A stretch of DNA of 18,630 nucleotides from Phycisphaeraceae bacterium (lineage in GTDB: Bacteria > Planctomycetota > Phycisphaerae > Phycisphaerales > Phycisphaeraceae): the NCBI GenBank assembly GCA_020850375.1, contig JADZET010000104.1:1-18630 (forward strand), read 5' to 3'. The position numbers and the translations under genes are program-made. Shown here in pieces: positions 5,872 to 12,444 of this stretch. Position 1 is the first letter of the stretch. Each line of letters begins with the position of its first letter. Under the pieces are notes generated by a model. That model saw only the letters and a list, made by a program, of their open reading frames with translations. It did not search any database and was not told where the DNA came from.

Positions 5872-7770
5872 TCAGTCGAGCAAATCGAAGATGCTCACCG
5901 GCTTGTCCAGGCCGTCAGGATCGCTGAGCAACTGCCGGGCCGTGATGACGGGAGCGCCCGACGACTCGGACCAAAAGATCCCGTGCTGAAATCCCGGCGT
6001 CGTGCCGCCCGTAGCTTCCACAGCCGCTTCGTCCTCAGCCACCACCAGCGAAGGCGCTGACTCCGCCGGCTCATCCGCCGGGATGGACGTCGATTCCAAC
6101 GCGGCCGGCTCGCTCTCCACCGGCTGCGGCTCCGCCACCGACAAGCTCTGCGCCCCCCCGGTGCCCGCCTCCGTGCCCTGCGCCACCCCCGCCGATCCTC
6201 CGCCGGTCAGGATCGCCACGAACGGATTGATGTCCTGCACGTTGATCACCCCGTCGTCCAGCGGGTCCACCTCCGTGATCGAGATCTGCGGGTACTGCTG
6301 CATGTAGGCCGGGAGGTTGGTCAACGCCAGCACGAACGGGTTGATGTCCTGCACGTTCACCACCCCGTCGCCGTTGAAGTCCCCCGGCATGGTCGCCGCC
6401 GGGTGGCTGACGTGGGTCAGGAAGATGTCCGCGTTGCTGTTGCCGTCCGGAGACACGAGGTTGGCCGCGTCGGAGTCGAAGACCGCCATCGTACCGTCGC
6501 CGTTGACCGTCGGGTTGGTGCTGTAGCCGTCGCTGTCAGGTCCGCCGGGATCGCGGCTCAGCCGCATCGTCTGCCCCGTGCTCAGCACGGTCATGAAGAT
6601 GTCGTACCCGAAGTTCTCGTCCACGTCGCCGTCGACAAGATTCGACGCCAACGACTCGTACACCACCACCCCGCCGTCGCCGCTCAGCGACGGCTTGTAG
6701 CTCTGCTGATTCCCGTTCGACCCGTCCGGCGGCTGGCTGAGGCGCGTGGTCTGCCCCGTCTGCCGGTCGCGCACGAAGATGTCCGAGAAGTACGTGTCCC
6801 CCACCGGCCCGAGGTTCGTCGCCTGCGATTCGAACGCCACGTAACGCCCGTCGTCCGAGATCGACGGCGCCGAGCTCGACCCATCGCCCTCGTCCCCGCC
6901 GCTCGACACGCTCACGCGCGTCAGCGTCCCGCCCGTGCGATCGAGCACGAAGATGTCGCTCTCGAAATTCCCGTCGTCGGCCACGAGGTTGTCCGCCAGC
7001 GACTCGAACGCCACGAACCGCCCATCGGCGCTCAGCGCCGGCTTCCCGCTGGCGTCGTTGCCCTCGGCGCCGCCGACGGGGTTCACACTCACGCGCGTAG
7101 TGGTGGAGGCCTGCGTGTCAAAGAGGAACACGTCCCACGTCCCGTTGCCGTCCCCCGTCACCAGGTCCGAGGCCTGGGACATGTACGCGATGTAACGCCC
7201 GTCGGCGCTGATCGCCGCGTTGCCGCTGCGGTTGTTCGGATCGTTCCCGCCCGTGTCCCGGCTGACGCGTGAGATCGCCTGCGTCTGCCGGTCGTAGACG
7301 AACACGTCCCACGTCCCGTTGCCGTCCCCCGTCACCAGGTTCGACGCCAGCGATTCGAAGACCATGTACCGCCCGTCGGCGCTCAGCCGTGCCCCGATCG
7401 ACAGATCATCCGCCTCTGAGCCGTCATGGCCCCGCGTCACCAGCGTCGTCTGGTTTGTCTGCAGGTCGCGCAGATAAAGCTGCCCCACCGGCTGGGTCAC
7501 GCCCGCCGTCAGGTCCAGCGCCGTGGAGGTGAACGCCGCGTAGTGCCCGTCAGCGCTGATCGCCGGCCGCAGGCTCAGCCCGTCCGCCGCCACCCCGCCG
7601 GGCGTGAGGCTGAGCATCTCCAGGCCCGTCACCGTGCTGCTCATCAGCAGGCGCGACTCGATCGCCTCGAACGACGGTTTCCCGTCGCCGGCCAAGTCCG
7701 CTATCGCACCGCCGCCACGCCGCGAAGACTGCCGCGCCGCCGGCAACGACCGTATGCTCCGATCGACCAT
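5872..7770 (-). CDS. LEPR-XLL / PD40-propeller / dockerin-like surface protein
   Basis: This is a 632-residue protein. The N-terminus is basic and carries FEAIESRLLMSS (34-45), a LEPR-XLL-type motif found near the start of large planctomycete surface proteins. Residues about 55-455 hold seven copies of a TolB/PD40-like blade, each with [AS]-x-S-x-DGRY-x-[AV]F-x-S, then NLV-x-GDGN, DIFV-x-DR and T-x-R[VL]S; seven copies fit one closed propeller. Two dockerin/EF-hand-like motifs follow at about 462-485 (GDFNGDGVVNVQDINPF) and about 500-520 (DPLDDGVINVQDINPF). The last 110 residues are an acidic Ala/Glu/Ser/Pro-rich tail without a PEP-CTERM signal. The start at 7770 has AAAGGGG nine bases upstream. 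The frame remains open to 7962, but that stretch contains the terminator of the upstream operon. It is probably exported; partner unknown. Confidence 0.8.
   Translation of the reverse strand: MVDRSIRSLPAARQSSRRGGGAIADLAGDGKPSFEAIESRLLMSSTVTGLEMLSLTPGGVAADGLSLRPAISADGHYAAFTSTALDLTAGVTQPVGQLYLRDLQTNQTTLVTRGHDGSEADDLSIGARLSADGRYMVFESLASNLVTGDGNGTWDVFVYDRQTQAISRVSRDTGGNDPNNRSGNAAISADGRYIAYMSQASDLVTGDGNGTWDVFLFDTQASTTTRVSVNPVGGAEGNDASGKPALSADGRFVAFESLADNLVADDGNFESDIFVLDRTGGTLTRVSVSSGGDEGDGSSSAPSISDDGRYVAFESQATNLGPVGDTYFSDIFVRDRQTGQTTRLSQPPDGSNGNQQSYKPSLSGDGGVVVYESLASNLVDGDVDENFGYDIFMTVLSTGQTMRLSRDPGGPDSDGYSTNPTVNGDGTMAVFDSDAANLVSPDGNSNADIFLTHVSHPAATMPGDFNGDGVVNVQDINPFVLALTNLPAYMQQYPQISITEVDPLDDGVINVQDINPFVAILTGGGSAGVAQGTEAGTGGAQSLSVAEPQPVESEPAALESTSIPADEPAESAPSLVVAEDEAAVEATGGTTPGFQHGIFWSESSGAPVITARQLLSDPDGLDKPVSIFDLLD
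7126..7340 (-). repeat. Exact 41-bp direct repeat within the propeller gene
   Basis: Positions 7126-7166 and 7300-7340 are identical over 41 bases and lie 174 bases (58 codons) apart, one propeller blade. They encode the LVTGDGNGTWDVF segment in two successive blades. Perfect nucleotide identity, including third codon positions, suggests a recent blade duplication or gene conversion. Confidence 0.85.
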
Positions 7771-7849
7771 CGGATCAAACCCCTTTGTGTTTCGCCCCAC
7801 CACACCAGGCTGTGCAGCCACCTCGATCGCCTTGCACGATCTGGGGTTA

Positions 7850-7877
7850 ATTAAACCCCCAAAAAAAGCCCGGTCAA
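7850..7877 (-). promoter_or_regulatory. Candidate promoter of the LEPR-XLL gene
   Basis: On the minus strand TTGACC (7877-7872) and TTTAAT (7855-7850) are 16 bases apart; each differs from the sigma-70 consensus at one position. The -35 lies in the loop and inner stem of the terminator at 7861-7893, and the -10 lies inside the inverted repeat GGGGTT/AACCCC (7843-7859). The predicted transcription start is near 7842, giving a leader of about 72 bases before the ATG at 7770. Confidence 0.5.
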
Positions 7878-7893
7878 GGCTCCCGGACTTTTT
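7861..7893 (-). terminator. Intrinsic terminator after the ThiD2-ThiE gene
   Basis: On the minus strand an 11-bp stem (AAAAAGTCCGG paired with CCGGGCTTTTT, one G-T wobble) encloses a 9-base loop, and the stem runs into a T7 tract at 7867-7861. It lies 113 bases after the stop at 8007 and is a textbook rho-independent terminator for the long minus-strand operon. Being rich in A on one side and T on the other, it may also act weakly on the plus strand. Confidence 0.8.
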
Positions 7894-8006
7894 CAGCCCC
7901 CGTCGGGCCGCCCAGCACGACCGTGCGACCTGTCCGGCCTCCCGCACGCGAAGCTGCGTCAAATAGTCCGTCTGTAACGCCTGCCCTCCGACGTCGATTC
8001 GCCGCC

Positions 8007-9062
8007 CTACGCTCCCCGCTCCACCGCCCGCACCAGCGACTCAGCCACCGCCCGCGGATCGTCCGCCCCACAGACCGCGCTGCTGACCGCCACCCCCCTG
8101 GCCCCCGCCGCCACCACTTCCATCACGTTGTGCGATCCGACCCCCCCGATCGCCAGGTGGGCCACCCCCGCCCCCGGAAAGTTCGCCAGGAACGCTCGCA
8201 GGTACTCCGGGCCCGCGATGAAATCCTTCTTCTTGGTCGTCGTGCTGAACATCGGCCCCACACCGCAGTAGTCCGCCCCGTCGGCCACAGCCTTCCTGGC
8301 CTGCCCGAGGTTGCCCGTGCTCACGCCGATCAACAGCCGTCGCCCAGCAATCTTGCGGGCCTCGGCGCACGGCAGATCCTCCTGCCCCAGGTGCACCCCG
8401 TCCGCCCCGGCAGTCAACGCCACATCCAACCGATCATTGATCACCACGCTGACCCCGCTCGCCCGGCACATCCCCACCAAGGCCCTCGCCCGCCGCAGGA
8501 GTTCGCTCGTCGGCAGCTCTTTCTCTCGCAATTGCAGACAGTCCGCACCTCCCTCGACCGCCGCCCGCGCCACGCCTAACCAATCGCCGCCCCGACACAG
8601 CGACTCGGTCAGCAGCACGCACAGCTTCCACTGCCGCCCCCGCCCGCTGCCGAGCATCAGGCAGAGCCTTTTCTCCAGCTCATATCCGCGATAGCGCATC
8701 GCCTCGGCCGCCGCGGCCAGCGCGGGGTCGACCGTCTTGCCGTACTCCTCGATCGCCCGCAGCGCCTCGCTCAGCCGTTTGCCCGCCGCCGTCGCCACGT
8801 CCCACGCCGACTCCCTCGCCATCTCCCCCGGAAGGCTGATCCGCGTGCCCACGTCGCCGGGTGTGTCGCGGTGCCCCATCCGGGCCGTCTCGTCGAGCCC
8901 ACCGATGCTCCGCATCGCCTGCGCGAGGTCGTGCCGCAGGGCCTTGAACGCCTCGGTCAGCTCCACGTCGTCGAGCAGGAAGCGCGCCGCCTCTTCCATC
9001 ACCCGCAGCGCTTCGCGCGCCCGGTTGGCGTTGGCGTCGAGGATGCGGTACAGGCCGGACAT
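8007..9062 (-). CDS. thiE: Thiamine-phosphate synthase with N-terminal ThiD2 domain
   Basis: ThiE joins hydroxymethylpyrimidine diphosphate to thiazole phosphate to make thiamine phosphate in the cytoplasm. Of 351 residues, 1-135 match the ThiD2-type domain (YRILDANANRAREALRVMEEAARF), found fused to ThiE in several lineages and linked to hydroxymethylpyrimidine phosphate handling. Residues 145-351 are the ThiE TIM barrel: QLREK (177-181), IND (208-210), GVHLGQEDLP (222-231), GVST (246-249), GVGP (267-270), STTTKK (273-278) and AIGG (304-307). The catalytic phosphate- and pyrophosphate-binding residues appear intact. The ATG at 9062 has GGGGAG eight bases upstream and follows the stop of the LAB_N gene by 16 bases. 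It is the last gene of the run, before the terminator at 7861-7893. I see no TPP riboswitch nearby. Confidence 0.92.
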   Translation of the reverse strand: MSGLYRILDANANRAREALRVMEEAARFLLDDVELTEAFKALRHDLAQAMRSIGGLDETARMGHRDTPGDVGTRISLPGEMARESAWDVATAAGKRLSEALRAIEEYGKTVDPALAAAAEAMRYRGYELEKRLCLMLGSGRGRQWKLCVLLTESLCRGGDWLGVARAAVEGGADCLQLREKELPTSELLRRARALVGMCRASGVSVVINDRLDVALTAGADGVHLGQEDLPCAEARKIAGRRLLIGVSTGNLGQARKAVADGADYCGVGPMFSTTTKKKDFIAGPEYLRAFLANFPGAGVAHLAIGGVGSHNVMEVVAAGARGVAVSSAVCGADDPRAVAESLVRAVERGA

Positions 9063-9078
9063 CTTGAGCACTCCCCGA

Positions 9079-9666
9079 TCAGGTCGCCTCGGGCGGCGCC
9101 TGCCCGTTCTCCTCACGGCGGATCAGCACCAGGTTCCGCAGGTACACGTGCCACCCCGCCGCCTGCCCCAGCACACCCACCGCGTCCTTGCGCCACAGGA
9201 AGTAGATCATGAGCATCGTCGCACCGATCAGGCTCATCCACCAGAACCCCCGCGGCACCACGCTCCGCCTGGCCTTCTCGCTCGCCAGCCACTGCACGAT
9301 CATCCGCCCGGTGAACAGCACCTGCCCCAAGAGCCCGAACACCACCCACAGCACCCCCGTCCAGTTCGTGATGTTCAGCAGCACGAAAAGCCTGCCCCCA
9401 AGCCGCTGTCGCTCCTGGCTCCGGGCCAGAAGCTCCACGAATTCCTGCGGGCTGAGCGTCCGTCGCCCCTCGCGCGTCGGCGCGATCACGAGGTATTGAC
9501 CGTCCGAACCGTGCTCGACGATGACGTCCTGCAGCCGCAGGCTCAGGTCGATCGCCAGCTCGGCCTCGTCCGGCCGGTCCTCCAGGCTCGCCCACGCCCA
9601 GCCGGCGCTCACCCCCGCCGTGACCAGCACCGCCACGAGCATCAGACGCACGATCAGACGCCTCAT
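9079..9666 (-). CDS. LAB_N-domain membrane protein with an extra exported segment
   Basis: This 195-residue membrane protein carries, at about 100-185, the domain known as the lipid-A-disaccharide synthase N-terminal region (LAB_N): NITNWTGVLWVVFGLLGQVLF, then IVQWLASEKARRSVVPRGFWWMSLIGA and a final WHVYLRNLVLI. It has three predicted membrane segments and lacks the LpxB catalytic domain, so it is not a disaccharide synthase. The N-terminus (about 4-26) is a signal anchor, and residues 27-95 form a soluble segment likely outside the membrane. The ATG at 9666 overlaps the TGA of the GT2 gene by 4 bases (ATGA), so the two are translationally coupled. Small LAB_N proteins commonly accompany GT2 and GT39 genes, as here. 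A role in presenting or flipping a lipid-linked sugar is inferred. Confidence 0.82.
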   Translation of the reverse strand: MRRLIVRLMLVAVLVTAGVSAGWAWASLEDRPDEAELAIDLSLRLQDVIVEHGSDGQYLVIAPTREGRRTLSPQEFVELLARSQERQRLGGRLFVLLNITNWTGVLWVVFGLLGQVLFTGRMIVQWLASEKARRSVVPRGFWWMSLIGATMLMIYFLWRKDAVGVLGQAAGWHVYLRNLVLIRREENGQAPPEAT

Positions 9667-10430
9667 GGCCGAACCTCCCGCACGTCCCACACCCGATGCC
9701 GCCGGATCATCCACCGCACCGCCAGCGTGTCCATCAGCCCCGACAGCCCCCGGTTGAGGATGCCGTACTTCGTCACCCCCGCCACGCGCGGGTGGTGGCT
9801 GGCCGGCATCTCGATCACCCGCGCCCCGAGCATCCGCGCGTAGGCCGGCATGAACCGGTGCATCCCCTTGAACATCAGCAGCATCTGCCGCGCCACCTCC
9901 GCCCGCATCACCCGCGTCGAGCAACCCGTGTCGCGGATCGTGTCGCCCAGGAGCAGCCTCCGTGTCGTCCTGCCGACCCAGCTCGAGACCTTGCGGACGA
10001 GGTTGTCCTGCCGGTGGGCCGAGCGATCGCCCTGCACGAAGTCCGCCTGGCCCTCGAGGATCTTTCCCATCATCACCGGCAGGTCAGCCGGGTCGTTCTG
10101 CAAGTCCGCGTCGAGCGTGGCCACGAACTGCCCCCGCGTCGCCTGGATCCCCGCGTGCATGGCCGCCGACTGCCCCCGCGCCGCCGGCCGGTGCAGCACG
10201 CGCACCCACGGGTGCACCCTCGCCTGCTCCAGCAGCGCCTCAAGTGTCCCATCCGTCGAACCGTCGTCGACGACGATCAGCTCCACCGCCACGCCCTTCT
10301 GCGCCACCGCCCGGTCGATCTGCTCGACCAGCGGCCGGACGTTCTCCCGCTCGTTGTGAGCCGGGACAACGATCGAGAGCAGTCCGTCGGTGCGGGGGGA
10401 CGTTGTCGAGGCGTCGCGGGCGTTGGGCAT
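9663..10430 (-). CDS. GT2 family glycosyltransferase (polyprenyl-phosphate sugar synthase-like)
   Basis: This is a 255-residue GT-A fold transferase of the dolichyl/undecaprenyl-phosphate sugar synthase type (DPM1/ArnC-like). It has SIVVPAHNERENV (19-31), ELIVVDDGSTDGT (50-62) with the nucleotide-sugar Asp pair D55-D56, and the metal-binding DADLQNDP (107-114). A GDR-like loop and TGCSTRVMR lie further on, and the protein ends in TKYGILNRGLSGLMDTL. It has no C-terminal membrane helices, unlike ArnC. By family it would transfer a sugar from a nucleotide donor to a lipid phosphate at the inner face of the membrane. The ATG at 10430 follows the GT39 stop by 10 bases with AAGAG upstream. The open frame continues to 10718 but overlaps the GT39 gene. 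The sugar is unknown. Confidence 0.88.
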   Translation of the reverse strand: MPNARDASTTSPRTDGLLSIVVPAHNERENVRPLVEQIDRAVAQKGVAVELIVVDDGSTDGTLEALLEQARVHPWVRVLHRPAARGQSAAMHAGIQATRGQFVATLDADLQNDPADLPVMMGKILEGQADFVQGDRSAHRQDNLVRKVSSWVGRTTRRLLLGDTIRDTGCSTRVMRAEVARQMLLMFKGMHRFMPAYARMLGARVIEMPASHHPRVAGVTKYGILNRGLSGLMDTLAVRWMIRRHRVWDVREVRP

Positions 10431-10440
10431 GTTGACTCTT

Positions 10441-12363
10441 TTAGGGCGTGATCGGGGCCGTCGTCGCGGGGACCGGCTGGGTCTGGGCCGGCGGCCCGAA
10501 GTGGTAGCGCCAGACCTTCCTGCCGATCGACGCCAGTTCGCCGACCGGCTCAGCCGCCTCGGGTGACGGCGGCGACTGGTCCGAATCCGCGATGATATAA
10601 AACTCCCCGTGCTCCGCCCAGGCGTTGGCCAGCTCGCTCGCCGTGATCGTCGGCACGGTCCGCCCCAGGTAGAACAGCACACCCACGTCCACCGCCGGCC
10701 GGGCCGGCACGCCCACAACCACCGCCGCGACAGCCGTTTCCGTCTTTTCCAGCCAGAAGACCTCCTGCCCCGCCATCACGGATCGCAGCCGACCGATCTC
10801 GTCGCGCAACGGGTCGCTCGCCCACGCCCCACGTGTCAGCGGGAACGCCAGGACGCTCATCATCACCACTCCCCAGGCCGCCCAGGCCGCCAGGGCCCGC
10901 CCGGGCATGTGCCCCGCCGCCCACCGCGCCGCCAGCACCACGATCAGCAAGAGCGCCACGCTCAGCCCCGTCAGATAGATCTCCGCCCAGCGCCAGATCG
11001 TCCCCGCTGACGGCGCGTCGATCCATCCCCCGGTCCATCGCCCCGGCTCCAGCCACGCCCATGCCGCCGGCAGCAGCGACAGCACCCCCAGCAGCGCCGT
11101 GTGAGGCCAGCGCATCCACCGCCACGAACGCGGGGATCGGCCCTGCGACGCCAGCTCGATGTACCGCCAGAACAACTGACCGATCAGCACCGCCGCCGCC
11201 GCCGTCGCCGGCACCAACAGGTCCGCCTGCCGGCTCCGCCACTGGCCCGCCGCCCCGCCCGCCGCCGCGACCATCACCGCCATCACCGTCAGCCACCCCC
11301 AACCCAGGAACAGCCGCGTCCGCGTCCCCGACGACGACGTGCTTATCGGCTGCAGCAGCGCCCCGACCAGCCACAGCGTCCAGGGCAACATCGCCGCGAG
11401 CAGCGCCGCCAGCCGCCACCCCGCGTCGATCCACCCCACCGCCACGTCGTCCGTCCGCTCCCGACTCCACAGCCACCGGCTCCAGTTCTCCGGCGAGACC
11501 TCCTGCACCATCCCCGCCCACGGCAGCACCATCAGGCCCGCGATCAGCACCGCCGCCACCAGCCCCATCAGGTGCCCGACACGCCCCGGGCACAGCAGCA
11601 GGATCAGCAGCAGCGGCGCCACCACCAGCGGCACCGCCAGCAGCCCCGCCGTCAGCACCGCCGCCCCCAGGCACAGACCGCACAGCACCCACCCGACGAA
11701 CTGCCTCTCGATCGACGGCGCCGGCCGCAGCGGACGGATCGCCCACGTCCCGGCCGCCACCGCCATGAGCATCAGCCCCGTGAGCATCATCGTCGGCGTG
11801 GCCAATCGCCCGTGGAAGATCAGCATCGGGCTCGAAACGCACACCAACGCCCCCATCACCGCCGCGCCCGTCCCGCCGATCGCACGCCCGATCCAGTACA
11901 CCGCCGCGATCGCCGCCAACGCCCACGCCGCAGAGACCAGCCGCGCACGCAGCAGCACCTCGTGCAGCCGCGCGTGCTCGAGGTCCATCCCCCCCAGCAG
12001 CGCCCGCTGCATCCAGTGCACCGCCGGCGGCCGATCCCAGCGCGCCCGGCCGTTGAGCTGCGGCGCCAGCCGCTCAGCCAGCGACGTCGGCCCGGCACGG
12101 GGCTGCCCACGCTGCGACAGGCTCTGCATCGACACGGCCACCGTCGTCATCTCCCGCCGATCCACCGCGTCCGGCCGCCAGACGTCGATCAGCAACGGCG
12201 GCAGGGCCAGCACCAGGCAGAGCATCAGCCCCAGCCAGGCCACCAGTTTCCCCGTGCGCCCCTGCGGGATGCTCGGCACATGATCAGCCGACGGCGTCGG
12301 CGCGATCGCCGGCGGCGGGACGTTGGGTCTGCGTTGGTTGTCCGCCGGGGAAGATTGCGTCAT
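10441..12363 (-). CDS. GT39/ArnT-like integral membrane glycosyltransferase
   Basis: This 640-residue multi-pass membrane protein resembles the ArnT / protein-mannosyltransferase family, which transfers a sugar from a polyprenyl phosphate to a lipid or protein acceptor on the outer face of the membrane. A Pro-rich cytoplasmic tail (1-38) precedes the first membrane helix (about 39-62). The first external loop has VDRREMTTVAVSM (67-79), aligned with the family's catalytic Asp/Glu-Arg loop, and DRPPAVHW, the equivalent of its KPP motif. About ten more hydrophobic segments follow, then a soluble C-terminal domain (about 530-640). It lies directly upstream of the GT2 and LAB_N genes, which would supply its lipid-linked donor. 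The start has AGGCGG seven bases upstream. The acceptor is unknown. Confidence 0.82.
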   Translation of the reverse strand: MTQSSPADNQRRPNVPPPAIAPTPSADHVPSIPQGRTGKLVAWLGLMLCLVLALPPLLIDVWRPDAVDRREMTTVAVSMQSLSQRGQPRAGPTSLAERLAPQLNGRARWDRPPAVHWMQRALLGGMDLEHARLHEVLLRARLVSAAWALAAIAAVYWIGRAIGGTGAAVMGALVCVSSPMLIFHGRLATPTMMLTGLMLMAVAAGTWAIRPLRPAPSIERQFVGWVLCGLCLGAAVLTAGLLAVPLVVAPLLLILLLCPGRVGHLMGLVAAVLIAGLMVLPWAGMVQEVSPENWSRWLWSRERTDDVAVGWIDAGWRLAALLAAMLPWTLWLVGALLQPISTSSSGTRTRLFLGWGWLTVMAVMVAAAGGAAGQWRSRQADLLVPATAAAAVLIGQLFWRYIELASQGRSPRSWRWMRWPHTALLGVLSLLPAAWAWLEPGRWTGGWIDAPSAGTIWRWAEIYLTGLSVALLLIVVLAARWAAGHMPGRALAAWAAWGVVMMSVLAFPLTRGAWASDPLRDEIGRLRSVMAGQEVFWLEKTETAVAAVVVGVPARPAVDVGVLFYLGRTVPTITASELANAWAEHGEFYIIADSDQSPPSPEAAEPVGELASIGRKVWRYHFGPPAQTQPVPATTAPITP

Positions 12364-12444
12364 GGCGATCCGCCTGTGTCAGACGTGAACCGATGAGTTT
12401 ACCCCGCTGTCCAGCGAGCGAGAAACGGCGTCCGGGGGCGGCCC

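Noticed and set aside
7771..7962. 64-residue N-terminal extension of the LEPR-XLL protein
   Set aside because: The stretch contains the intrinsic terminator of the preceding operon and a promoter; a good ribosome-binding site precedes the ATG at 7770.
9667..9924. Longer start for the LAB_N protein
   Set aside because: The extra residues are out-of-frame translation of the GT2 gene; the ATG at 9666 gives a 4-base ATGA overlap and a proper signal anchor.
10431..10718. Longer start for the GT2 enzyme
   Set aside because: It would be an Arg/Ser/Pro-rich out-of-frame reading of the GT39 C-terminus; the family fold begins just after 10430.
11101..12396. 431-codon plus-strand open frame opposite the GT39 gene
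   Set aside because: Almost entirely Arg, Pro, His and Gln, as expected for the complement of GC-rich membrane-protein codons.
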